47,499 nucleotides of DNA from CAZDDI01 sp964504195. Its GTDB lineage: Bacteria > Chloroflexota > Anaerolineae > B4-G1 > SLSP01. Shown one piece after another: positions 31,943 through 39,803 of the stretch. Position 1 is the first letter of the stretch, and each line of letters begins with the position of its first letter. Under the pieces are notes generated by a model. It worked only from the letters and a program-made list of their open reading frames with translations, ran no database searches and was not told the origin of the DNA. Where the stretch lies: assembly GCA_964504195.1 (NCBI GenBank), contig CAZDDI010000031.1, positions 1 through 47,499 of the forward strand, written 5' to 3'. The translations under genes and the position numbers were made by a program.

Positions 31943-32805
31943 AACTCGCCATCGCCAGCGGCAAGGGCGGCACGGGTAAGACCACTGTGGCGGTGAGTCT
32001 GGCCCTGAGCCTGGCCGAACAGCACCCGCTCTTTCTCGATTGCGATGTGGAGGAGCCGAACGCCGCGCTCTTTCTGCGCCCAGAATTCACCGAGCGCCGT
32101 GACGTGGGGCAGTTGATCCCGGTCGTGGATGCGGCGCGCTGCACGCATTGCGGACACTGTGTTGAAGTGTGCCAGTATCACGCCCTCGCCATTATTGGCC
32201 CGCAGGTGCTCGTCTTCCCTGAATTGTGCCATGGCTGTGGCAACTGCACCCGCCAATGCCCCGTTGAAGCCATCCACGAAGAGCTTGATCTGCTCGGAAC
32301 ATTGGAGCGGGGGCGCGCTGGCGCGCTGGAATTCGCGCACGGGACGCTCAACGTGGGCGAGGCGCTGGCCGTGCCGGTGATCCGCCAGCTCAAGCAGTGG
32401 GCCATCCCGCCGGATGTGGGCGACCGGCCCGTGATTCTGGATGCGCCGCCGGGCGCATCCTGCCCAGTGGTGGAAACGCTGCGCGGGGCGGATGCCGTGT
32501 TGCTCGTCACCGAGCCAACCCCCTTCGGCCTGCACGACTTGCGCGTAGCGGCGGAAGTCGCTCGCGAAGTACGGGCGTCCGGCGGGACGCCCGTACCCGT
32601 CGCCGTCGTCATCAACCGCGCGGGCGTGGGCGACGGGGGCGTGGAGGCTTACTGCGCCGCTGAAGGACTGCTTATCCTGCTGCGTATCCCGCTGGAGCGC
32701 GCCATTGCCGAGGGCGTCGCGCGCGGGGAGACGTTGGTCGCTATCCGCCCGGAATACCGCGCTCAGCTGACAGCGCTGTGGGATACACTGGCGGCCCGGC
32801 TATGA
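31939..32805 (+). CDS. MinD-superfamily ATPase with inserted 2[4Fe-4S] ferredoxin, 1
   Basis: A 288-aa P-loop ATPase of COG1149 type. The deviant Walker A is ASGKGGTGKTTV (about 6-17), followed by LFLDCDVEEPNAALF. A bacterial ferredoxin domain is inserted at about 60-105: CTHCGHCVEVCQYHAL and CHGCGNCTRQCPVEAI, eight Cys for two clusters. Then come DAPPGASCPVV and LLVTEPTPFGLHDL. Such proteins resemble Mrp/NBP35 and the Orp ATPases and may load or transfer metal clusters to the NifX partners (inference). A perfect 12-bp hairpin (32569-32596) lies in frame before VAVVINRAG and may be a small inserted element. Confidence 0.93.
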   Translation: MKLAIASGKGGTGKTTVAVSLALSLAEQHPLFLDCDVEEPNAALFLRPEFTERRDVGQLIPVVDAARCTHCGHCVEVCQYHALAIIGPQVLVFPELCHGCGNCTRQCPVEAIHEELDLLGTLERGRAGALEFAHGTLNVGEALAVPVIRQLKQWAIPPDVGDRPVILDAPPGASCPVVETLRGADAVLLVTEPTPFGLHDLRVAAEVAREVRASGGTPVPVAVVINRAGVGDGGVEAYCAAEGLLILLRIPLERAIAEGVARGETLVAIRPEYRAQLTALWDTLAARL

Positions 32806-33686
32806 AACAACTGGTTATCCTGAGCGGCAAAGGCGGCACGGGCAAGACGACGGTCGCGGCGGCGCTGGCAAACCTTGCGGCGCAGACGCCGGGCGCGCAG
32901 GCACATTCTGTAGTGCTGGCCGACGCGGACGTGGATGCGGCGAATCTGGGGCTGGTGCTTGCGCCGGTCACGGAGGAGACGCACGATTTCACCGGCGGCA
33001 AAATCGCGGAGATTGACCCGGCTGCGTGTAGCGCCTGCGGGCGCTGCGCCGAGGTCTGCCGCTTCGACGCGGTGCAACCAGGCGCGGCTTACGCGGTAGA
33101 CCCGCTGGCCTGCGAGGGCTGCGCCGCGTGCTTTTACGAATGCCCGGCGCAAGCCATCACGATGACGCCGCAGCGCGCCGGGCAGTGGTTCGTCGCCCGC
33201 ACGCGCTACGGCCCGCTCTACCACGCCCACCTCTTCGCCGGGCAGGAGAACTCCGGCAAACTGGTCACGCTGGTCAAGCAGATGGCGCGGCTGCGGGCGC
33301 TGGACGACAAAGCTGACCTGCTGCTGGTGGATGGGCCGCCGGGCATCGGTTGTCCGGTCATCGCGGCGCTGGCCGGGGCGGATTTGGTGCTCATCGTCAC
33401 CGAGCCGACGGTCTCCGGTGCGCATGATTTGGAGCGCATCCTGGGCGTCGCCACGCATTTCCAGACGCGGGCGGCGGTGCTGCTCAACAAGGCCGACCTC
33501 AGCCCGGCGCAGGCGGAGGCGATTGCGGCGGCGTGCGCGGAGCGCGGCGTCCCGCTGGTGGGCCGCCTGCCCTACGACCCGGCGGTGACGGAAGCGATGG
33601 TGCGCGGCGAGCCGGTCACGGCAGGAGATGGGCCGGTCGCGGCGGCGCTGCGTGAGGCGTGGACCGCACTACAGGCACATTTATGA
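32802..33686 (+). CDS. MinD-superfamily ATPase with inserted 2[4Fe-4S] ferredoxin, 2
   Basis: A 294-aa paralogue of the preceding gene and its probable partner. Walker A is SGKGGTGKTTVAAAL, then VVLADADVDAANLGLVL. The ferredoxin insert has CSACGRCAEVCRFDAV and CEGCAACFYECPAQAI. DGPPGIGCPVIAAL and LIVTEPTVSGAHDL match the switch regions. The start overlaps the previous stop (ATGA), so the pair is translationally coupled and probably acts as a heterodimer. It is the last gene of the cluster; the next gene converges from the other strand 14 bp away and no hairpin terminator is seen between them. Confidence 0.93.
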   Translation: MKQLVILSGKGGTGKTTVAAALANLAAQTPGAQAHSVVLADADVDAANLGLVLAPVTEETHDFTGGKIAEIDPAACSACGRCAEVCRFDAVQPGAAYAVDPLACEGCAACFYECPAQAITMTPQRAGQWFVARTRYGPLYHAHLFAGQENSGKLVTLVKQMARLRALDDKADLLLVDGPPGIGCPVIAALAGADLVLIVTEPTVSGAHDLERILGVATHFQTRAAVLLNKADLSPAQAEAIAAACAERGVPLVGRLPYDPAVTEAMVRGEPVTAGDGPVAAALREAWTALQAHL

Positions 33687-33699
33687 CTCTGTGCAACTA

Positions 33700-34443
33700 T
33701 CAATCCCGGCCACCTCTAACCAGTTGCATAATCTCATCCCGCGTGGTGTAGACCTGCACCAGTTTGCCATCTCGCATCTGAAGCACCCGATCCACATACT
33801 CGCACATCCGCAGATCATGGGTCACCATAATGCCGGCCCGCTGCTGCTCGTGAATCAGCCCGGCAAAGGTTTCCACCACTTGATAGGCGCGTTCCGTGTC
33901 CAGGCTGGCGGTCGGTTCATCCGCCAGCACCAGGCTGGGATTGTGAATCAGCGCGCGGGCGATGGCGACACGCTGCTGCTGCCCGCCGGACATCTGCCCG
34001 GGCAGATTGTGCAGCCGCTCACCTAAGCCCAAGCGGGCCAACAATTCACGGGCGCGCAGTTTACCGGCCTTGTCCAGCCGCCGGTTCAAGCGCAACATCA
34101 ATTCCACGTTTTCGACTGCGCTCAGGTAAGGCACGAGATTATTCGCCTGGAAGGTGAAACCGATCTTCTCGCGGCGCATCACCACCCGTTCCGCGTCACT
34201 CATCCCCGCCAGGTCTGCCCCATCGAGCAAAATTTGCCCGGAACTGGGTTGGAGCAACGCCGCCAGCATCGAGAGCATGGTCGTTTTGCCGGAGCCGCTC
34301 GGGCCAACGAGCGCCACGAATTCGCCCGCCGCTACGTTGAGCGAGACCTCATTCACGGCAAAGATGATGCCAGCATCGGCCTGATATTGCTTAACCACAG
34401 CGCGGGTTTCCAGGGCATACTTAGTGTGTGTCATGGTATTCAT
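33700..34443 (-). CDS. LolD/MacB-type ABC ATPase
   Basis: A 247-aa cytosolic ATPase. Walker A is GPSGSGKTT, the Q-loop is in FTFQANNLVPYLSAVENVEL, the signature is MSGGQQQR, Walker B is LVLADEPTASLD, and the H-loop is VTHDLR. The Q-loop context and size match the group that powers FtsX-type permeases (lipoprotein release, MacB, DevA). The start overlaps the permease stop (TGATG). It completes the operon peroxiredoxin - permease - ATPase. Confidence 0.93.
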   Translation of the reverse strand: MNTMTHTKYALETRAVVKQYQADAGIIFAVNEVSLNVAAGEFVALVGPSGSGKTTMLSMLAALLQPSSGQILLDGADLAGMSDAERVVMRREKIGFTFQANNLVPYLSAVENVELMLRLNRRLDKAGKLRARELLARLGLGERLHNLPGQMSGGQQQRVAIARALIHNPSLVLADEPTASLDTERAYQVVETFAGLIHEQQRAGIMVTHDLRMCEYVDRVLQMRDGKLVQVYTTRDEIMQLVRGGRD

Positions 34444-35609
34444 CAGTTCAACCCCAGGGCTTTAAGCGGCTCGATGCGAACCGCGTAGCGGATGGAGACC
34501 AGGCCGCCCGCCGGCCCAATCAACAGCAGCGCGATGACGGCAATTGCCGAGGTGGTGCCGTTGAAGACGATTGGTACGGTGGGGGGAAAGAAGAGCGAAA
34601 ACATAAAGGTCAGCAGCGCGCCGATAGCCACTCCCACCACCGTGATCACTATGATTTGAATCACAGAGGCCCAGGCCACAATCGCATTGGCTGTGCCGAT
34701 AGCCTTGAGCACGCCAATCTGCGAGACTTTCTGCAAAATTTGAATCTGGAAGAAGCCGCCGATAACCAGAATGCCAATGAAGAGCGTAAAGCCGCCCTGC
34801 GTGTTCAACGTGCTTTGCTGGGCGGAATAGCCGGGCAACGCCTGGATGGCCTCTTGCAGCGTGGCGACATCCACTTTCTCCACCTGCGCCGCGAGCGTCG
34901 GTTGCATCGTCTCGACCGCGTTCGGGTCCACCAGCCGCACGATGATCACATTGGCCGTGGCGTCCGCGAAATTCAGCTCCGCCGCCGATTGCGGGCGGAC
35001 ACGATCCCAGGTCAGGAACGGGACGAAGATCGCCGGTTGGAGGCTGTACTGCCGTCCATCCGTGAGGCCTACAATTTGGAGCGTGAAGAAGGCATCCTCC
35101 GCCCCTTGCGTGACGCGCAACGTCAGCGCATCGCCCACCGCGAGGCCCGTGCGGATAGCGGTGTTCCGGTCAATGATGACCTCATCCACCTCCTCGCCCG
35201 CGAGCTGCCGCCCGTTCACTACCGGCGGTTCGCCCACACGGCCAGGTTCGACGCCCAGCAAGGCGGCCTTGAGGGTCTCGTCGCCCTCCAGAAGCAGCGT
35301 GGCACTGGCCGTGCCCAGCATACCGGCATCCGCCACACCCGCAACACGGCGCACTTCAACCACGCGATCAGTGCTGAGACGGCTGGCGGCAATCAGAAAG
35401 TCCGATTTAGCCTGATAGACCAGCAGTTCGCCATCCAATTTGGAGAGGTACTCCCGGTTGCCGTTGCCCAATCCCTCACCCAACGCGGCGATAAAGAGCA
35501 CGAGCAGGGTAATCAGCGCAATCACCAGGCTGACCAGGAGGAAGCGCCATCGGCTGCGCCAGATCTCTTTCAGCGCCAGATAAGCCGATACTGTCAGCGT
35601 CTGCTTCAT
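34443..35609 (-). CDS. FtsX/DevC-type ABC permease
   Basis: A 388-aa membrane protein: an N-terminal helix after WRSRWRFLLVSLVIALITLL, a large extracytoplasmic MacB-like domain (about 50-255), and three C-terminal helices forming the FtsX domain (LFIGILVIGGFFQIQILQ, VGVAIGALLTFMFSLFF, and AIAVIALLLIGPAGGL). Such permeases act by mechanotransmission rather than as transport channels. The start overlaps the peroxiredoxin stop by 4 bp. There is no adaptor protein in this operon, unlike the MacA-MacB set at 43.7 kb. Confidence 0.9.
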   Translation of the reverse strand: MKQTLTVSAYLALKEIWRSRWRFLLVSLVIALITLLVLFIAALGEGLGNGNREYLSKLDGELLVYQAKSDFLIAASRLSTDRVVEVRRVAGVADAGMLGTASATLLLEGDETLKAALLGVEPGRVGEPPVVNGRQLAGEEVDEVIIDRNTAIRTGLAVGDALTLRVTQGAEDAFFTLQIVGLTDGRQYSLQPAIFVPFLTWDRVRPQSAAELNFADATANVIIVRLVDPNAVETMQPTLAAQVEKVDVATLQEAIQALPGYSAQQSTLNTQGGFTLFIGILVIGGFFQIQILQKVSQIGVLKAIGTANAIVAWASVIQIIVITVVGVAIGALLTFMFSLFFPPTVPIVFNGTTSAIAVIALLLIGPAGGLVSIRYAVRIEPLKALGLN

Positions 35610-36241
35610 TTCCCCCTCCCCGGTTCACGATCCGACTTTTCGACGCCCGGCCCTACCGGTCCATCGAAGGCGGCGTCCCAGCTGGTTGCCAGCACGCCGC
35701 TCAGCAGTAAATCCAGCGGAGGGTGGTCAGCAATATCGTCATAGTAATACGGCAACACAATCCGCCCATCCGGGCTGATGATGAAAGTGCCCGACATCTG
35801 CATGGCATCTTGCCCGGCGGGCGGCGTCTCCAGGTGGTAGCCTTTCTGCCGCGCCTGCCTCACGGCCTGCCAGACCCGGAAATTCAGGACCGTCTGGAAC
35901 ACATTGCCGCGTTCCAGACCATACGCCTGGTACGCCTTACGCTCCGGGTCAGCCAGCATCAACAAACTGGGCGCAAAGATTTTAGCAAATGCGGCAGTCG
36001 TTTCCGACGTTCCCTGCGTGATGACCGCAATCGCTAGCCCCGCTTGTTCAATGCGTTTTTTCCCAGCCACGAGTTCATCGAGCATTTCCTTACACTGAGT
36101 ACAGCCAAAATGCCGGGTAAAAGCCAGGAGCAAAGGCTTTTGGATCCACAAACTGGAGAGCTGCACAGGTCGTCCAGCAGTGTCAAGGACCGACAAATCA
36201 GGCGCTGCCTGGTTAAAGTTAAGCTGTTTTTTCTTGGTCAT
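35606..36241 (-). CDS. AhpC/TSA-like peroxiredoxin (thioredoxin fold)
   Basis: A 211-aa protein with a thioredoxin fold: APDLSVLDTAGRPVQLSSLW, then FTRHFGCTQCKEMLDELV with a CxxC at about residue 49, and GTFIISPDGRIVLPYYYDDI near the C-terminus. This matches the AhpC-TSA_2/SelL-like group of redoxins with presumed peroxide or disulfide reductase activity. It has no signal peptide. A good promoter precedes it and two ABC genes follow with overlaps, a link between redox chemistry and an envelope machine that is unusual but visible in the layout. Confidence 0.88.
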   Translation of the reverse strand: MTKKKQLNFNQAAPDLSVLDTAGRPVQLSSLWIQKPLLLAFTRHFGCTQCKEMLDELVAGKKRIEQAGLAIAVITQGTSETTAAFAKIFAPSLLMLADPERKAYQAYGLERGNVFQTVLNFRVWQAVRQARQKGYHLETPPAGQDAMQMSGTFIISPDGRIVLPYYYDDIADHPPLDLLLSGVLATSWDAAFDGPVGPGVEKSDREPGRGK

Positions 36242-36333
36242 AGGTCTCCTGGAAAAAAGTTGGTTGATGATAGCGCCTGATACATGAGGCCCTCGCTCGA
36301 AAATTTTCTTTAAAAGTTAATAAATACATGATA

Positions 36334-36361
36334 ATAATATATAATAATCCATAAATGTCAA
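36334..36361 (-). promoter_or_regulatory. promoter of the peroxiredoxin-ABC operon
   Basis: The minus strand reads TTGACA (36361-36356), 16 bp, TATTAT (36339-36334), inside a very AT-rich stretch (36,300-36,360) that contrasts with the GC-rich flanks. The leader is about 90 nt. Confidence 0.8.
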
Positions 36362-36436
36362 GCAACCCAATCATGGTTCAGCCGCCATTTGCAAATACAG
36401 AGCCGCGCGGCATAAGCCAGGCTGGGACAATCGTTA

Positions 36437-36462
36437 CGGGGCAGGTCTTTCGACCTGCCCCG
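36437..36462 (-). terminator. hairpin downstream of the CGGC gene
   Basis: A perfect 11-bp stem (CGGGGCAGGTC / GACCTGCCCCG) with a 4-nt loop, 21 bp past the stop of the CGGC gene. No T-tract follows on either strand, so it may be a weak terminator or a dispersed palindromic element. Confidence 0.5.
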
Positions 36463-36483
36463 TGTGGTGTGTGTGAACGGACG

Positions 36484-36930
36484 CTAATTGTAAGCGTCGC
36501 GCGTCTCTTGATCCGCCATGATGGGCGCGAGCAGCGGTTCCCAGGCCGGTGAAGCCCATGTCCCCAGGCGCGTGTGCAGCTCCAGGTATTTCGTGGGGAT
36601 GGAATGGGTGCCGACCACGACCTGCACGCCGTAGCGCGCTTCCAGGAACGCTTTGAACGTGTGAATGCGTGGGCAGGGCGGATAACCCACCACCAGCCCC
36701 GTCGCCAGGTGGATGACCTGCGCGCCGTTTTTGACCATCTCCTCGCCGGTGTATTCGACGTTGCCGCCCGGACAACCATCGCAGGAGGTGTAGCCTACCA
36801 GTTCCACCTCTTTACCCGCGTAGATGCTGAACGCGCCCTCGCGGTTGCGCAGCGCGCGCAGGCACTTCCCGCCTGCACAGCGCCGGTAACGGTCACAGAT
36901 GATGATACCGAGTTTTATACATTCGCTCAT
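36484..36930 (-). CDS. CGGC-domain putative metal-binding protein
   Basis: A 148-aa protein with the CGGC-domain pattern: IIICDRYRRCAGGKCLRALRNRE at the N-terminus (the C..C...C cluster), YTSCDGCPGGNVEYTGEEM in the middle, IHLATGLVVGYPPCPRI, and GTHSIPTKYLELH. The conserved Cys residues suggest metal or Fe-S binding; the family's function is not known. It is the last gene of the operon radical SAM - Trx/VKOR - PPOX - CGGC, 14 bp after the PPOX gene. Confidence 0.9.
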   Translation of the reverse strand: MSECIKLGIIICDRYRRCAGGKCLRALRNREGAFSIYAGKEVELVGYTSCDGCPGGNVEYTGEEMVKNGAQVIHLATGLVVGYPPCPRIHTFKAFLEARYGVQVVVGTHSIPTKYLELHTRLGTWASPAWEPLLAPIMADQETRDAYN

Positions 36931-36944
36931 GGCGTCTCCTTATA

Positions 36945-37322
36945 TCAGGCCAATTGCTCCGCACCGGCGAAGACTTGCTCCACGCGCAAGGCGGCGACGG
37001 CGTGACCAGGTAACCGGGTCGGATTCCAGCGCTTCATATCCTCGAACAGCGGCCCTTCGGTGAAGTATTCCACGCGGCCCTTGAGCTGATAGGCTTTGCC
37101 CTCTTTGGTAATGAAGAGCAGCGCCGCCGGACTGCCTGCCAGGATGTTGGCACGGGTTTTGTGGAAGTAGTTATCGGCTACGAGCAGGGTATCTTCGCTG
37201 AACTTACTGACGCAAGTGGCGTAAATGGCGTTGGGCGTTCCGGCGCTGTCTACCGTAGTGAATACCACCGGGCCTTCGCGCTCTTCCCAGGCTTGACTGA
37301 CAATTTTGGGCAATACGGTCAT
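36945..37322 (-). CDS. pyridoxamine 5'-phosphate oxidase-like FMN protein
   Basis: A 125-aa split-barrel flavoprotein. VVFTTVDSAGTPNAIYATCVSKF and LLVADNYFHKTRANILAGSPAALLFITKEG are the FMN/substrate strands of the PPOX/Putative_PNPOx group. It lacks the features of true PdxH and is best seen as a small FMN or heme-binding reductase of unknown substrate. Start and stop overlap neighbours: it overlaps the thioredoxin-VKOR stop by 4 bp. Confidence 0.9.
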   Translation of the reverse strand: MTVLPKIVSQAWEEREGPVVFTTVDSAGTPNAIYATCVSKFSEDTLLVADNYFHKTRANILAGSPAALLFITKEGKAYQLKGRVEYFTEGPLFEDMKRWNPTRLPGHAVAALRVEQVFAGAEQLA

Positions 37323-38464
37323 GGGGTTTCTCCTTGAGAAAAATTAGAGACTACAGATCCGCGCAGCAACATTAACGCCGGCCGCGCCAGCGGCGCTACC
37401 AACCAAAACAGAACAGTCATCACCACGGCTGAGGTGAGACACCAAGCGCACGTCGCGCCGATAACGAACGGCTCCAAGAAAGTCAGATAGCTGGAGAACG
37501 CGATCCCAAACCAGGCCATTCCTGCCATAGCGAGCTGCGCGAGTTCGGCCCAGGGGCGGCGCGTCCAGCGTGCTACGGCCCACGCCGCGCCAATAGCAAC
37601 GTAGCCCAGCACGCCCAACACCGCAATCGGCAGAAAGCCGAAGAGCAGGGCGAACTCGCTCTGTTGCACGGTGTTGCAATCCCCTACCGGTCCACAGACT
37701 GCCGTGACCTGTTGCGTCTCCACATACGCCAGATAGCCCGCCACAATCAGCCCCAGTACCACCAGTGGTGGGATGGCCCACGACCAGCGGCTCGCTGGTG
37801 CAATGGGTGCGCGGGTGAGCGCCCAGCCTTGATAGAGGACGCTCACGAGCATCCCCAGCAGCACCAGCACCGAGAGCCCGTTGCCCAACGGGTCGCGGGC
37901 GAAACGGTCGCGCCAGGTCTCCTCGACCACGCCGGGGATAACGGTCGGCGGAGTTGGCGTAGGAGCAATAGGCGTCGCGGCAGGCGCTGCCTCAGTGGAG
38001 ACTGGTGTCACGTTGGACTGTTCTGTAGGCGTCGGTTCCGCTTCGCTTGCGTTCAATGCCTCAAGCAGGCCAGGGATGGCGGGCCAGTCCAGGCCGCCCT
38101 GCACTAGATAGGTTTCAACCAGCCCCGGCAATTGCTCCGGAATTTCGCCTGACCCCACCAACACATGGTCGCCGATGACGAGCGTCGGCACGCCCCGGCG
38201 CTCCGATGGGATGGCAAAGTGTTCGATGGTGGCTTGATACAAAGCCTGGCCGCCCGGATCGGCCACATTGACGCCGACAATCTTGAATTGCTCGCCGTGT
38301 TGCTCCAACAGCGGCGGTAAGACGTTCTCGATGACGTGATGACAATGTCCACACGAAGGCGAGTAGAACATGACTGCGTGAACCACCGGCCCTTCGGCTA
38401 AGATGGGCATCGCTCCCAGACTACATAACCAGCACAGCAATAATCCATACCCCATATACTTCAT
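37319..38464 (-). CDS. thioredoxin-VKOR fusion (membrane disulfide oxidase)
   Basis: A 381-aa protein. After a signal peptide comes an extracytoplasmic thioredoxin-like domain with SCGHC at about residue 38 and the cis-Pro segment RRGVPTLVIGDHVLVG. A linker rich in Pro/Thr (about 145-180) follows, then a VKOR domain (about 195-365): GYLAYVETQ, loop cysteines CGPVGDC, the conserved Ser/Thr region, and the quinone-site CAWC. VKOR passes electrons from the partner thioredoxin to quinone and so makes disulfides in exported proteins. In most bacterial fusions the thioredoxin is C-terminal; here it is N-terminal. The start overlaps the radical SAM stop (ATGA). Confidence 0.92.
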   Translation of the reverse strand: MKYMGYGLLLCWLCSLGAMPILAEGPVVHAVMFYSPSCGHCHHVIENVLPPLLEQHGEQFKIVGVNVADPGGQALYQATIEHFAIPSERRGVPTLVIGDHVLVGSGEIPEQLPGLVETYLVQGGLDWPAIPGLLEALNASEAEPTPTEQSNVTPVSTEAAPAATPIAPTPTPPTVIPGVVEETWRDRFARDPLGNGLSVLVLLGMLVSVLYQGWALTRAPIAPASRWSWAIPPLVVLGLIVAGYLAYVETQQVTAVCGPVGDCNTVQQSEFALLFGFLPIAVLGVLGYVAIGAAWAVARWTRRPWAELAQLAMAGMAWFGIAFSSYLTFLEPFVIGATCAWCLTSAVVMTVLFWLVAPLARPALMLLRGSVVSNFSQGETP

Positions 38465-39414
38465 CTATAACCCCTGAGATAAAAAGTGTGTTGTTGATAG
38501 ACAACCGTGACCAGCTCCCCACGCGCTGTCAGCGCTTGCACAGTGTCCCACGTTGCTTCGCAGCGTGTCAGAAGTTCGGCCACGGCATCTTCGCGCAGCG
38601 GGTGGACGGCGGTAATGCTGAGCAGGTCTGCGGCGGCGTCGCCTGTTGCGGCGAAGGCGTTGCCCTCGTAGCCGCTGAGCAGCTCCACGCAGGGCAGCGC
38701 GGCCGCGAACAGCTGGTAGGCGCGGTTGAGCGCGGCTTCGTCGGGTGGCTGCACCCAGGTCTCGGCGGGTGGGCGCGTGGGGATGCTGAGGTAGGCGACC
38801 GTGGGGCGCAGCTCGGCGATGACCGCTGCTGTCGCGGCGAGTGTGTCCGGCGCGTCATTCACACCGGCGACCAGCATGGTCTCTGTGACCAGCGTTCCGG
38901 CGAAGTCGCGGGCGAAAATCCGTGCGCCAGCCAGGATCTCCGCCAGACGCAGCCGTCCGTGCGGGCGATCTATCCGCCGCCAAAGGGCTTCATCCGTTGC
39001 ATCCAGCTTGAGCGAGACCCAATCGGCGAGTTGCAGCACTGCGCGCACCCCAGGGGCGCCGAGCAGCGAAGCGTTGGTAATCACCGCCAGGGGGATGCCC
39101 AGCGTTTTGAGGGCCAGCAGCATATCGCCCAGATATGCATCCAGCGTCGGCTCGCCGTCAGGCACAAAAGTCAGATAATCCAGCGGTTCACCCGCCGCCG
39201 CAGCCGCCGCGACTTTGGCCTGCACTGCCGCGACTACCACCTCTGGCACATAGAATGTCTGGCGCGTGCTTTGCAGGTGGGGCGTGCGTCCTAACTGGCA
39301 GTAGATGCAGGCGTAGGAGCAGGTCTTGGGCGGGATGTGATTGATGCCCAGACTGCGCCCCAGGCGGCGCGAAGGCACCGGGCCGAAGGTCAAAGCAGGT
39401 TGTGTTTCAGTCAT
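38461..39414 (-). CDS. radical SAM protein (COG0731 type)
   Basis: A protein of about 317 aa. FGPVPSRRLGRSLGINHIPPK leads into the cluster motif CSYACIYC (Cx3Cx2C), followed by TFVPDGEPTLD, VITNASLL, and DWVSLKLDATDEALWRRIDR. This is the TYW1-like/COG0731 group, of unknown substrate in bacteria. The C-terminal 70 residues (LLSITAVHPLREDAVAELL...) look like a small winged-helix domain. ATG 39414 is preferred because the family begins a few residues before FGPVPSRRLG. It heads a four-gene overlapping operon. COG0731 genes frequently sit near NifX/MinD clusters in anaerobes (family knowledge). Confidence 0.9.
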   Translation of the reverse strand: MTETQPALTFGPVPSRRLGRSLGINHIPPKTCSYACIYCQLGRTPHLQSTRQTFYVPEVVVAAVQAKVAAAAAAGEPLDYLTFVPDGEPTLDAYLGDMLLALKTLGIPLAVITNASLLGAPGVRAVLQLADWVSLKLDATDEALWRRIDRPHGRLRLAEILAGARIFARDFAGTLVTETMLVAGVNDAPDTLAATAAVIAELRPTVAYLSIPTRPPAETWVQPPDEAALNRAYQLFAAALPCVELLSGYEGNAFAATGDAAADLLSITAVHPLREDAVAELLTRCEATWDTVQALTARGELVTVVYQQHTFYLRGYR

Positions 39415-39476
39415 AGCCACACTCAGCGCCGCCGCCCCCAACTGGCAGTCAGGGCCGGCGGCGTGAGATAAGGTGT

Positions 39477-39764
39477 TCAGTTGCGCTCGAGCGCATCCAG
39501 CTGTTGTTGCACAGCATTGAGCTGCGTCTGCAACTGCTCGGCCTGCTCTTTGAGCAGCGCGGCCTCATCCACCGGCGCGGTGGCCGCGTCGCCCCAACGC
39601 ATCCAGCGGGGCAGCCCTGTCGCGCGCGCCCAATGGCGCCAGCCACGACCACGTCCAAAGCCACCGCCGAAGAAGCGCGACTGCTCCGTTCCGGTACAAG
39701 CGCCCATGCCGCGTCCTGTGCGCGGGCCAACACCTTGCGGTCCAGTTTGATCTCCACCTGGCAT
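39477..39764 (-). CDS. DUF5320 protein 1
   Basis: A 95-aa protein with the DUF5320 N-terminal signature MPGGDQTGPQGVGPRTGRGMGACTG, a Gly/Arg/Trp-rich middle, and a C-terminal coiled coil (LLKEQAEQLQTQLNAVQQQLDALERN). AGGAGG precedes the ATG. Its function is unknown. It is paired with the next gene and shares that gene's promoter (40074-40102). Confidence 0.88.
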   Translation of the reverse strand: MPGGDQTGPQGVGPRTGRGMGACTGTEQSRFFGGGFGRGRGWRHWARATGLPRWMRWGDAATAPVDEAALLKEQAEQLQTQLNAVQQQLDALERN

Positions 39765-39803
39765 AGTTTACCTCCTATGAATCAACGCATCTCAGAATGA
39801 CCG

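Noticed and set aside
31939..33686. MinD cell-division ATPases
   Set aside because: The inserted ferredoxin domains and the lack of a membrane-targeting helix and MinC/MinE neighbours place them in the cluster-handling COG1149 group.
34428..35744. A 438-codon open frame on the plus strand
   Set aside because: It is antisense to the ABC permease and peroxiredoxin genes. Those have family motifs and overlapping starts and stops, while this frame has none.
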